DNA from: Sialis fuliginosa
Lineage: Eukaryota > Arthropoda > Insecta > Megaloptera > Sialidae
DNA: 64,000 nt
Reading direction: 5' to 3'
NCBI GenBank assembly: GCA_961205875.1
Contig: OY540809.1
Coordinates: 31,818,267-31,882,266 of the forward strand
Shown here: positions 11,611-22,759 of the stretch, in pieces
Position numbering within the stretch: position 1 is the first letter of the stretch
Layout of the letters: every line of letters starts with the position of its first letter
The notes under the pieces: generated by a model
The model's input: only the letters and a program-made list of their open reading frames with translations
The model's database searches: none
What the model was told of the DNA's origin: nothing
Program-made: the position numbers and the translations under genes

Positions 11611-12555
11611 GCACTGAACTGCTGAGGTTTTTACAATAATATCTATATCGCCACTTGTGTTAATTGTAGCGCACACTAGATATTTCGTTTGTTTATTTTC
11701 AACTAAACATAAACAATTAATTTTTTTTTAATATGTCTATTCGTAAGATAGACCCATTGACAATACAATAAGAGTAAACAAATACTGATAAATATCACAG
11801 GTTATTTAAATTTACTGAAATTGTAAACATAATAATACAAATAATTCTCTTTTTTATGTGTTTTTAAATATGAATAATAATTATAACAAAAGTAATATAA
11901 CTATTCTATTTTGGCAGAATGAAATAAAGTCTCTTCTTCTGACAAACTCATATAATAATAAAAGAAAACAAAAATTTTATATCACTAAAAAAATAGTTTT
12001 CATAATGTTGCGTTGACGCACTCTTGGGCGTTAATGGGTTAATTGATGCAACCTCAAATTAAGTTAAAACATGTACATTATTTTATTTATTATATTTCAA
12101 TTAATTACTATGACAAACGATGATTTGATCGGAATATAAATTCTCTATATTTTTTAAGTGTTCTGGTTTGACAGGAGAATGATGAAAAATTGGAAGGACA
12201 AAATTCAATAGAATATTTATTAAAGAAAATATAAAAAAATTCAAAAAATATTTACACAACCAAAAAATACCAATATTATAGATTACTACTACAGTGTAAA
12301 AAAAAATTATACATTCAGAAACAATACTTATTTAGTCTGCTATCTTTCACTTCCGAGAAGTGATATCCAGGAGACAGAATTTCACATTTTAAGTGTTATT
12401 TTTTATAAAAAATATATTTCGAAACGGGGTTATTTTAAGAGGCATGCTAGGTGCAGTAATAGTTCAGTTTCCATCTAGAAAAAATGTATTTTTCAAAATA
12501 TTAATATACGAAATAAGTCGGGCCGTCCAAAATTCCCTCGTTTGTAGAACTACCC

Positions 12556-13304
12556 ATCATATACTATAACATACTATGCGGGAGGATGAATAACAAATAT
12601 TGCCGATTGTTCTAATACTTTAAGGAAAAAGCTTTCTAAATACACGCATTTTAAAATAATGAAACAATAAGGAGTTAAGAGACATAAAATTTACATCACT
12701 GCTTGTAGTTTTTTTATTGTATTTAACACAATATGTAACACAAAAAACACGTTCTGCATTTAATATACTAATTAACATTTAAATAGTCTAAACAATTTAC
12801 TGTAGGTACTCACCTGATGCATTAAACCATTCATCTATTGACAGTTTCTGTTTTCTTATATGTATCACTTATATAAGCAAAACTAATAGTTTTTCTAAGA
12901 ACTTCATATTTTGTCAACAGAATCAATCACTTTATTGTAATTTTACACTTAACACACATGAAAGTTAGTAAACATACAATTGTTTTATTAGTTCAAAGAG
13001 CGACCCGTGGAATAATTAAATTATAGAATTTTCGTTTTTAGATATACATATATTATACACATGTTACATATACCTACATGAATTTAATCTGCAAATGAAA
13101 ATAAAATTAGACAATTTACAGACAGAACTTAAAATGTTATCAAATGTTACATTCTTGAAGTCAAATGATAGACAACGGTTATTTTTCGACAGGTGTAGTT
13201 TGTAAAAAATGCTAATTTAATCTTGGGCAAGAATTTACTTGTTTTTATATTATTATTCATTATTTTGAATGAGAGTATTATTTGAATAAAAATAAAACAT
13301 ACAT
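12556..13304. other. No gene seen
   Basis: AT-rich sequence without long frames, palindromes or matches elsewhere that I could detect. Confidence 0.5.
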
Positions 13305-13312
13305 ACTAGAAC

Positions 13313-13454
13313 CAGTGACGTAGTCAGATTTTTTAATATATATAACATACCTATATATATTATAATATAAAATGTTACCAGCTGCCCCTCACTGGTTAGA
13401 TAAGGTAAGGTTAGGGCAGGCCCCCCTATGTCCCCCTTGCTGGTTACGCTACTG
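13313..13454. mobile_element. Short hAT-like MITE (142 bp)
   Basis: The ends are CAGTGACGTAGTCAG and, in reverse complement, CAGTAGCGTAACCAG. The flanks are actagaac (13305-13312) and actaaaac (13455-13462), an 8-bp duplication with one mismatch. The interior has a GC-richer stretch 'aaggttagggcaggcccccc'. The minus-strand frame here is incidental. Confidence 0.75.
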
Positions 13455-13462
13455 ACTAAAAC

Positions 13463-14919
13463 AGTGGTTGAACTAAAATATGCGCATATAGGTAATGTCT
13501 GACCGAACATTTGACTTCAGCCTCCTTCGGCCAAAATTGCACTTTCAGCCGAAATAATTAATTCGGCCAAAATTAGGCCGAAGGTTATAAAAATGTAATT
13601 CAATTACACATTGATTTTTTTTCATTTAAAGGTAAGAAAAAAATTTAAAGAAAAGGCAAAAAAAATCCTCGACTTTTTAATTAAAAACTGACCATCTGTC
13701 GGACAATACTTATGAGTTGAATTTAAATATGGGACATTTAATTAGCTATACATTATCCTCAAAATACTAATATAGGGTAAAAATAAATATTTAATGTTTT
13801 GTAATGTAGATATATTAATCTACCAATAAAGCCAACACAATTATTAACAAAAGAAACTAGATATAAATAGACCTATAATTTAATGTATAAATTATAACTA
13901 AATAAAAAAAACCCTCATAATTTGCAATTGCAATAAATAGCTCCCGGTAATTATAATCAATGCATTTAAATAATATTCATAAAATATTAATTATCGGTTA
14001 AATTTTGATTTCACTCACCATAAATATAAAGAGGTACACCTTTGTAAAAATTGTATTTTTAACACAGAATTATTAAATTTAACCTAATTTTATACAGTAT
14101 GTACTAATTCATTATTATTATTATTGTTATTATTTTAAATTATCAACTGATTTTAAATATTTATCATATTCTAAAAATTATTCGATTTTATTAATAGTTT
14201 ACAAACTTTTAAAAAGAAATCGTAGATTTCATTATTACGTACTTATAAGTATAATAATAAGTATAGACGATTAAGTAAACACGATTACAATATCAAAAAC
14301 TTGTTTAAGATTTCACTAGCAAAAAAGTGTGTACTATTACAAAATAACCTGTCTAACATTTTTCTTCAAAAAAACTTTTACTAAGTTTTTAATAAAAAAA
14401 TAGCACATAAAAACATTAATTCAAAAATAAAATAAAAATGTAATAATTTTTTTTCAAAAACATTATACCAACACTTAATATTTCCAAATAATTTATGAAC
14501 TACAACAATCATTGCAACAATGAAGCCAAAAATATTAAAATTATGAATTCATCTTTGTAACAATTAAATTGCTAATCAATATATTCTATTATTTCAACAT
14601 TAAGCAAAACAAATCAATAACTTTTGCAATAGTTCATTGTTACAATAATTGATTCGAAAAAGTTATAACCTATGAATTCGCATGATCTACTTGATCAATA
14701 ACATAAAACTAACATAATCTTATAACATGTAGAAAATAATTAAAGTTCTAACCTTTCAATTGTCTTCTTTAACTTAAAACAATTCGTAACAATCACTTTT
14801 CCAATAGTTCATGACAAGTATTACAACAATAGATTTAAAAAAATTATATTAACTAATATAATACTTTTCCAATTGTTATATATAGATACACGCACTGATA
14901 AATAAAATATCGAAATATC
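13463..14919. other. No gene seen
   Basis: AT-rich. A small 'cggccaaaattaggccga' inverted repeat is near 13529-13590 ('ttcggccaaaattgcac', 'cagccgaaataattaattcg'). Nothing else is supported. Confidence 0.5.
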
Positions 14920-15075
14920 GCGATGGTAGATATCGTGGGAAATGTACGCGTCCGTCCGGGACAGAGATATGGCACAAACTAGCGCGCGAGATAATCCGCG
15001 CGCGTCGCGACGCAAACTCACACAGATGCGGCGGGTGGGTGAATGGGTGGGTGGATCTGGGAGCACATGTCTCTT
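14920..15075. promoter_or_regulatory. CpG-rich island in AT-rich surroundings (possible promoter)
   Basis: About 150 bp with many CpG sites ('gcgcgcgagataatccgcgc', 'gcgtcgcgacgc', 'acgcgtccgtccggg') and a G-rich 'gcgggtgggtgaatgggtgg'. It is unlike anything within several kilobases and no repeat copy is present in the window. A minus-strand frame of 91 codons (14821-15096) crosses it but has low-complexity composition and no motif. It could be a promoter or first exon of a gene outside the clear frames; this is inference. Confidence 0.3.
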
Positions 15076-15303
15076 GTGTTTTCTTGTAACAATCAAATGA
15101 CAGTGTTAGTTATAGGAATGATGTATGAATGCAAGAAGGTAGTGTGGGCAATAATAATGGTGCATTTTATAACTTAATTGTTTTTTAAACATAAAAAAAT
15201 ATTTTTCGTTGATTAGTAACGAAGCTTATGTATTTTATGTAAAATTTAATGTAGACGCAATTAATTTTAGTTTTGTCTTCTGAAAGGAATATGACTTCAA
15301 ATA

Positions 15304-15342
15304 AGATGAGACGAGATTAGACAGGTAAGTTTCGTCTCATCT
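15304..15342. repeat. Short hairpin (agatgagacga / tcgtctcatct)
   Basis: Perfect 11-bp arms, agatgagacga and tcgtctcatct, are separated by about 17 bases. The 'gagacga' words resemble the subterminal repeats of the hAT-like element at 42638-49018, so it may be a relic of one. Confidence 0.5.
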
Positions 15343-16184
15343 CGTTTTTATAACTGACAATATCGTTTTAAATTTATAAGTGCGGTATAGAGTGCTGTTA
15401 ATTATCTTGTGATTTTTTTCCCAATATTTGAAAATTTACTTTCATTTGATGCTCAACTCGCCGAGATTGAATTTAAAAAAATATATGTAACCCATTGCCC
15501 ATTAATACCCCTCAAAAAGCGCAAAAAATTTAAATAAAATTTCTTTAGTGAGATTAGTGAATTGGGTCATTCTTAGTCAACTCTATCAGAGAAAAACGCT
15601 ACTTTTACGGATTTTCATAATATTCACATATGTTGTTAATCTTGCTCAACAAATATAAGCTTCACCATCATTTCGCAAAATTTTGCGTTTTTTGAAAATT
15701 ACACGTATTTTAATTTTTGAAGAGATGTCGCATATGCATTTAAATAATAATTTTTTTCTCCGGATATACTTATCGTAGCGAAATGATTTTTTTTTAGTTT
15801 TGTTCACAAAAGAACGGTCTTTTTGGACATTTTGTCCGTTTTTAAGTAAAACAAAAATTTAAATTATTTTTTGTAAAATCAATTTTTTTTTGAAATTTGA
15901 AGATGTGGTCGGGTGTTTAAAAATCTGAAAAAAATCACAAATAATGCTTATAGTATTCTATATCATCCCTGCAATTTTTAAGGTGGACATATTTATAACG
16001 GCTTCAAAAAAAATAATTTAAGATTGCTATATAGAGGTCACGCGCACTATACATTGATATGCCGTAATGAATTCGAATGTAAATGTTAAAATTATTGTTA
16101 TTTGTGTGTAATCTATAGAATTAGTAAATAGATTTAGAAATAAAGTAATCATACAGTGGGTTTCAAACTGTTTGTTTCATATAT

Positions 16185-16805
16185 CTAATAAGGTATTTAA
16201 ATTCAGAATTAATGTATGTAAATTCTCAAAAATTCTTAAAATTAGAAATGTTATCGTATTAAAAAAACCTTTAAAATTAATTATATCGTCTCTTGTGTTA
16301 GTTATTATCTCTGAAAATGACATGTGGTCACTTAAGAAGCTGTTTCAATTATTGTTAGCCAAAAAAAACGCATAGAACCCTTCATTTCAATTAAAACTAA
16401 TTTGATCTATTTAATATTCAGAGACAAAACAGAGCAATATTATAAAATTATCCACCAACATCCACTTTTTATATTAATGATTCGTTAATTCGTTAGTTGT
16501 TTAAAAAAAAAACATTTCTTATAACTGAGTTTAACGTGATCAATATGTTATGTTGAGAGAGGGTTAATAGAAAAACTTTTAAGTAAATTATATTTTCTTA
16601 AAATTTAAAAAAATCCATCCAAACTTCCAAATTTAATTTAATTTTTTTGGTTTATTCCTATTTATTAATTAAAATTAAATATATGAGTCGTTTTTAAAGT
16701 GATAATCTTGCGATATGTATATGATAGACAACTTTTTAGATTTTATTTTTGAGAAATTACACCAGAACTATGATATTCTGAAAAGAAACAAAAATAAAAA
16801 TCAGT
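16185..16805. other. Left-arm segment absent from the right palindrome arm
   Basis: The right arm passes directly from the 'gggtttcaaactgtttg' block to the 'cccctataaatggtatg' block across about 100 bases. The left arm has about 640 extra bases here. They hold a 67-codon plus-strand frame (16172-16375) with no motif. This is either an old insertion without clear ends or a deletion in the right arm. Confidence 0.5.
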
Positions 16806-16884
16806 TGAAATGTATGTATATATGTATGTAATATTTAACATACCATTTATAGGGGTTTTTTTTTAAAGGTCAAAAAATAATTAA

Positions 16885-17496
16885 GGTAGTTCCAGCATGA
16901 AATCACTTTTCGACAGATTTGGCCGAATTTTTTTTCTCGGGTTTATAACAACTTTATTTATGAATTCCTAAAATTTCATAATTTTTGGCCGTTTAGATCG
17001 CGAGATATTTAAAGACAAAGTTCGCGATTTTGAGGGTCATGTCCCATTTAAAGCATGTAAAATGTCCGGTCTCTCCAACTATTTTTTATTATATTAAAAA
17101 ATTCACTCGACAGAATTGGAAAAAAAACTAGGAGAGTGTTGAGAAATGATTTTCGAATAAGTTAAAAAAATAAAAATAGCACCTCGCCGTTTTATTATCA
17201 AGATGTAATAATTAAAAAAAATAATTTTCGATCCATTTCCAACCTGTTCACTCAACAGATTATAGTGATCTGGCAACGCTGTGCGCAACGCTCTCTGAAA
17301 TAGTGTAGAATAAAAACGCGATACTATTTGTACATACTGAGACCATAAACAAAAATACATAAACACTCAGAGCAACGTTGCCAGATCACTGAAACTAACC
17401 ATATGTAATTGTATGTGTGAATGTCTGTGTGCCGAGGCTTCTAAATTTTTATCTATAGTAAATTGTCTGATTATACTATACCACGCTGGAACTACG
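16885..17496. mobile_element. TTAA-flanked element with GTAGTTCCAGC termini
   Basis: TTAA is at 16881-16884 and 17497-17500. The ends are GGTAGTTCCAGCATG and, in reverse complement, CGTAGTTCCAGCGTG. The right palindrome arm has the empty site with one TTAA (near 18405). The TTAA target suggests the piggyBac superfamily, although the ends do not start CCC. An inner hairpin 'agtgatctggcaacg...gttgccagatcact' is nested at 17264-17390. No transposase is seen. Confidence 0.8.
17264..17390. repeat. Nested hairpin (agtgatctggcaacg)
   Basis: Inverted ends AGTGATCTGGCAACG and, on the right, 'caacgttgccagatcact'. About 127 bp, likely a small MITE. Target duplication is not clear. Confidence 0.55.
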
Positions 17497-18272
17497 TTAA
17501 ATACTAAAATATAGTTCCAATCATATTTAATTATCAGCGCTTTTTTTATAATTTTCGACAATTTTTTGTCTTCATCAGAAATGGACAAACATAATTCTAT
17601 AAGAAATATACAAAAATGAGCAAAAAACATAAATAGATGACTAGATATTAACAGATTACAAATATTTTTTTAAGAAAACTTACTCTTTAAACAGTAAAAT
17701 GTGTACAAATATGCAGGCACAAATCCATGCGTATTACATCAAAAATCCTTTTAAATTTAAAAAAAGAGAAATATAACCATGTTGATGTGAATTTAAAACA
17801 GATAAAACCATTGCAAACCATTTTTTCTTTTTTTTTTAAAACATTTAAAACTTAAACATAGTATTAAAAACAATTTAAAATTGAAATTTTTTTTTTTTTT
17901 ATCACATTATATTCTGATGAAACGTAAATTTATAATAAGATATCTTATTATAAATTTACGTTTCATCAGAATATAATGTGATAAAAAAAAAAAATAAAAA
18001 AAAAAAAAAATAAAATTTTCAATTTTAAATTGTTTTTAATACTATGTTTAAGTTTTAAATGTTTTAAAAAAAAAAGAAAAAATGGTTTGCAATGGTTTTA
18101 TCTGTTTTAAATTCACATCAACATGGTTATATTTCTCTTTTTTTAAATTTAAAAGGATTTTTGATGTAATACGCATGGATTTGTGCCTGCATATTTGTAC
18201 ACATTTTACTGTTTAAAGAGTAAGTTTTCTTAAAAAAATATTTGTAATCTGTTAATATCTAGTCATCTATTT

Positions 18273-18440
18273 ATGTTTTTTGCTCATTTTTGTATATTTC
18301 TTATAGAATTATGTTTGTCCATTTCTGATGAAGACAAAAAATTGTCGAAAATTATAAAAAAAGCGCTGATAATTAAATATGATTGGAACTATATTTTAGT
18401 ATTTAATTATTTTTTGACCTTTAAAAAAAAACCCCTATAA
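18273..18440 (+). other. Small frame kept in both palindrome arms (doubtful coding)
   Basis: A 55-residue frame (starting MFFAHFCIFL, with the acidic-basic stretch SISDEDKKLSKIIKKAL). The first ~46 residues are also encoded in the left arm on the minus strand (starting near 17630), where the TTAA element interrupts the frame. A splice-acceptor-like 'tttcttatag' precedes 'aattatg' at about 18306. No domain is recognised. Its presence in both arms is expected from the palindrome and does not itself show coding. Confidence 0.12.
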
Positions 18441-19549
18441 ATGGTATGTTAAATATTATCAAGAATAATGGTCATATATATGAATACGAATATATATGTA
18501 TGTATATATACCTTTGTGGATATGTGAAACAAACAGTTTGAAACCCACTGTATGATTACTTTATTTCTAAATCTATTTACTAATTCTATAGATTACACAC
18601 AAATAACAATATTTTAACATTTACATCCGAATTCATTACGGCATATCAATGTATAGTGCGCGTGACCTCTATATAGCAATCTTAAATTATTTTTTTTGAA
18701 GCCGTTATAAATATGTCCACCTTAAAAATTGCAGGGATGATAGAGAATACTATAAGCAATATTTGTGATTTTTTTCAGATTTTTAAACACCCGACCACAT
18801 CTTCAAATTTCAAAAAAAAAAATTGATTTTACAAAAAATAATTTAAATTTTTGTTTTACTTAAAAACGGACAAAATGTCCAAAAAGACCGTTCTTTTGTG
18901 AACAAAACTAAAAAAAATCATTTCGCTACGATAAGTACATCCGGAGATAAAAATTATTATTTAAATGCATATGCGTCATCTCTTCAAAAATTAAAATACG
19001 TGTAATTTTCAAAAAACGCAAAATTTTGCGAAATGATGGTGAAGCTTATATTTTTTGAGCAAGATTAACAACATATGTGAATATTATGAAAATCCGTAAA
19101 AGTAGCGTTTTTCTCTGATAGAGTTGACTAAGAATGACCCAATTAGAATGTCCTGGAAGTTGCACCAGCCCAATCAAATAAAAGTACTTGGGGTTTTTCT
19201 TACTTTTTTTAACAAATTTATTACCACTAAAGATATTTTATTACCATTTCCGGTATCAAGTTACAGCCGTGTGATCTAGATTCGTCCGTAAGCTACACCA
19301 GCCATAGTGTTTCATGTGTTCATGTCATTTTTTATTACTTTTTTTTTACTCTCGAACGAAATCAAGAAAACAAAAAAAAATTTTTTTTCAACCCTTAAAC
19401 CAAAATATTAACTTTTAAGACAAAAATCATTAGGAAGCGTTAAATAATAACTATATAATAAATTAAATATATCAACTATCTAGAACAGTGGTTCCCAAAC
19501 TTCTTTTGTCGCTGAACTCCTACAGATTTTTTCATAATTTGAAGGACAC

Positions 19550-20375
19550 TTATCCTAAAAATAATTTTTTTTACCGATTTCAATTATTTCAAATAAAAAC
19601 AATACTTAAAACGTCCAAAAAAATTTATTACCCCAGCCCAACCAACTAAAATGTATCCATACATGTTGTTTTATAACTAGATAATAACATTATAATAGAA
19701 ATAACCGTTTAGCGATGGCCAATAATTTTTTTTACCGATTTTACTCATTTCAAATAAAAAAAAATCTTTAAAAATTCGTAAACAATTTATTACCCCAGCC
19801 CAATCAACTTAAATGTATCCATACATGTTGTTTTATATCTAGATAATAATATTATAATAGAAATAACAGTTTGGTGATCGCCAATAATTTTTTTTTACCG
19901 ATTTCAATTATTTCAACTAAAAAAAAATCCTTAAAACGTCCAACACAATTTATTACCCCCAGCCCAATCAACTAAAATGTATCCACATGCATGTTGTTTT
20001 ATATCAAGATAATAATATTATAATAGAAATAACAGTTTGGTCATGGCCAGTAATTTTTTTACAGATTTCAATTATTTCAAATAAAAAAAAATCCTTAAAA
20101 CGTGCAAATTATTTATTATCCCCAGCCCAATCAACTAAAATGTATCCATGCATGTTGTTTTATATCTAAATAATAATATTATAATAGAAATAACAGTATG
20201 GTGATGGCCAGTAATTTTTTTTACCGATTTCAATTATTTCAAATAAAAAAAATCCTTAAAACGTCCAACACAATTTATTACCCCCAGCCCAGTCAACTAA
20301 AATGTATCCATACATGTTGTTTTATATCTAGATAATAATATTATAATAGAAATAACAGTTTGGTGATGGCCAGTA
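19550..20375 (+). repeat. Tandem array, about 162-bp unit, about 5 forward copies
   Basis: The unit runs 'tttttaccgatttcaatta', 'aaaacgtccaa', 'tttattacccccagccca', 'caactaaaatgtatcca', 'gttgttttatatctagataa' and 'aataacagtttggtgatgg'. Copies begin near 19560, 19725, 19890, 20050 and 20215. Confidence 0.9.
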
Positions 20376-20384
20376 AATAAAATC

Positions 20385-22370
20385 CTTAGTTGAAATAATT
20401 TAAATCGGTAAAAAAAATTATTGGCCACCGCTATACTGTAAGTTCTTTTATAATCATATTAGGAGGACATAGTAAATCACTTCTGAACACATTTCAGTCG
20501 ATTAGGCTGGGGGTAATAAATTGTATTGGACGTTTTAAGGATTTTTTTTTATTTGAAATAATTGAAAATGGTTAAAAAATAATTATTGGTCATCACCATA
20601 CTGTTTTTTCTATTATAATATTATTATATAGGTATAAAACAACATGTATGGAAACATTTTAGTTGATTGGGCTGGGGAAATAAATTGTTTTGGACGTTTT
20701 AAGGATTTTTTTTATTTTAAATAATTTAAATCGGTAAAAAAAATTAATTGCCACCGCTATACTGTTATTTCTGTTATAAAATTATTATATAGGTACAAAT
20801 CAACATGCATGGATACATTTTAGTTGATTGGCTGGGGGTAATAAATTGTTTTGGACGTTTAAGTATTTTTTTTTATTTGTAATAATTGAAATCGGTAAAA
20901 AAAATTACTGGCCATCACCAAACTGTTATTTCTATTATAATATTATTATCTAAATATAAAACAATATGCATGGATACATTTTAGTTGATTGGGCTGGGGG
21001 TAATAAATTGTGTTGGACGTTTTAAGGATTTTTTTTAGTTTAAAATAAATTAAATCGGTAAAAAAAAATATTGGCCATCGCTAAACGATTATTTCTATTA
21101 TAATGTTATTATCTAGGTATAAAACAACAAGTATGGATACATTTTAGTCGATTGGGCTGGGGGTAATAAATTGTGTTGGACGTTTTAAGGATTTTTTTAT
21201 TTGAAATAATTGAAATCGGTAAAAAAATTACTGGCCATCACCAAACTGTTATTTCTATTATAATATTATTATCTAGATATAAAACAACATGCATGGATAC
21301 ATTTTAGTTGATTGTGCTGGAGGTAATAAATAATTTGGACGTTTTAAGGATTTTTTTATTTGAAATAATTGAAATCGGTTAAAAAAATTACTGGCCATCG
21401 CTAAACGGTGATTTCTATTATAATGTTATTATCTAGGTATAAAACAACATGTATGGATACATTTTAGTTGATTGGGCTGGGGTAATAAATTGTTTTAGAA
21501 TTTTTAAAGATTTTTTTTTTATTTGAAACGAGTAAAATTGGTAAAAAAAATTATTGGCCATCAGCAAACTGTTATTTCTATTATAATATTATTATCTAGA
21601 TATTAAACAACACGTGTGGATACATTTTAGTTGATTGGGCTGGGAGTAATAAATAATTTGGACGTTTTAAGGATTTTTTTATTTGAAATAATTGAAATCG
21701 GTTAAAAAAATTACTGGCTATCGCTAAACGGTCATTTCTATTATAATGTTATTATCTAGGTATAAAACAACATGTATGGATACATTTTAGTTGATTGGGC
21801 TGGGGGTTATAATTAATTTGGACGTTTTAAGGATTTTTTTTTTAAATAATTGAAATCGGTAAAAAAAATTACTGGCCATCACCAAACTTTTATTTCTATT
21901 ATAATATTATTATCTAAATATAAAACAACATTCATGGATACATTTTAGTTGATTGGGCTGGGGGTAATAAATAATTTGGACGTTTTAAGGATTTTTTTTT
22001 AGTTGAAATAATTTAAATCGGTAAAAAAAAATTATTGGCGATCACCAAACTGTTATTTCTATTATAATATTATTATCTAGATATAAAACAACATGTATGG
22101 ATACATTTAAGTTGATTGGGCTGGGGTAATAAATTGTTTACGAATTTTTAAAGATTTTTTTTTATTTGAAATGAGTAAAATCGGTAAAAAAAATTATTGG
22201 CCATCGCTAAACGGTTATTTCTATTATAATGTTATTATCTAGTTATAAAACAACATGTATGGATACATTTTAGTTGGTTGGGCTGGGGTAATAAATTTTT
22301 TTGGACGTTTTAAGTATTGTTTTTATTTGAAATAATTGAAATCGGTAAAAAAAATTATTTTTAGGATAAG
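20385..22370 (-). repeat. Tandem array, same unit inverted, about 12 copies
   Basis: The same ~162-bp unit as the left array, in reverse complement. Copies of 'ggctgggggtaataaattgt' occur at about 160-base spacing from 20505 to 22290. Unequal copy number between the arms (about 5 against 12) suggests expansion after the element formed. Confidence 0.9.
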
Positions 22371-22759
22371 TGTCCTTCAAATTATGAAAAAATCTGTAGG
22401 AGTTCAGCGACAAAAGAAGTTTGGGAACCACTGTTCTAGATAGTTGATATATTTAATTTATTATATAGTTATTATTTAACGCTTCCTAATGATTTTTGTC
22501 TTAAAAGTTAATATTTTGGTTTAAGGGTTGAAAAAAAAATTTTTTTTTCATTCTGAACGCATTAAATGAACACATGAAACACTATGGCTGGTGTAGCTTA
22601 CGGACGAATCTATATCACACGGCTGTAACTCGATACCGGAAATGGTAATAAAATATCTTTAGTGGTAATAAATTAGTAAAAAAAAGTAAGAAAAACCCCA
22701 AGTACTTTTATTTGATTGGGCTGATTTGGCTGGTGCAACTTCCAGGACATCCAATTAGA

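Larger units (their letters stand above)
10219..12038. mobile_element. piggyBac-like non-autonomous element in a TTAA target
   Basis: TTAA is duplicated at 10215-10218 and 12039-12042. The ends are CCCATTAATGCCCAA and, in reverse complement, CCCATTAACGCCCAA. A subterminal 'tgttgcgttgacgcactc' is repeated at about 10352 and 12006. The equivalent site in the inverted copy (near 54730) is empty and has a single TTAA, so the insertion limits are exact. The interior (1820 bp) has no transposase frame but holds two hairpin repeats. TTAA duplication and CCC ends are hallmarks of piggyBac elements. Confidence 0.92.
9681..12555 (-). mobile_element. Truncated copy of the 'GGGTAGTTCTACA' element
   Basis: This is the inverted counterpart of 53167-55442. 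It ends at 12555 in ...TGTAGAACTACCC, the reverse complement of the terminus at 53167, but its other end is cut at about 9681 and fused to the previous repeat. Relative to the 53-55 kb copy it has gained the piggyBac-like insertion (10219-12038) and a hAT-like MITE (9717-10102). It lacks the 'gggttccg' element and about 160 bp between two 'cagtctcct' direct repeats. Confidence 0.8.
15560..19144. mobile_element. Large palindrome (foldback), arms over 1.1 kb
   Basis: The sequence from 15560 ('aattgggtcattcttag') is repeated in reverse to 19144 ('ctaagaatgacccaatt'), with the centre at about 17943 ('aagatatctt'). The inner ~440 bp on each side are almost identical. The left arm is about 1.25 kb longer because of the TTAA element (16885-17496) and about 0.6 kb at 16185-16800 that has no partner. 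Target duplication is not resolved. All frames inside are repeat-derived. Confidence 0.85.
19148..22750. mobile_element. Foldback element with opposed satellite arrays, 9-bp target duplication
   Basis: The ends ATGTCCTGGAAGTTGCACC and its inverse delimit 3603 bp. Exact ccaattaga duplications lie at 19139-19147 and 22751-22759. The outer ~400 bp on each side are inverted copies ('aagtacttggggtttttctt', 'ggttcccaaacttcttttgt'). The inside is only tandem repeats: about 5 units in one direction and about 12 in the other. No coding frame. A 9-bp duplication with long inverted arms suggests a Mutator-like origin (inference). Confidence 0.9.

Noticed and set aside
14821..15096. 91-residue minus-strand frame across the CpG island
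   Set aside because: No recognisable domain; codons follow the CpG and G-rich tract. Kept only as a possible promoter region.
19550..22370. CRISPR-like regular repeats
   Set aside because: Unit of about 162 bp without unique spacers, inside a eukaryotic foldback element. It is a satellite array.
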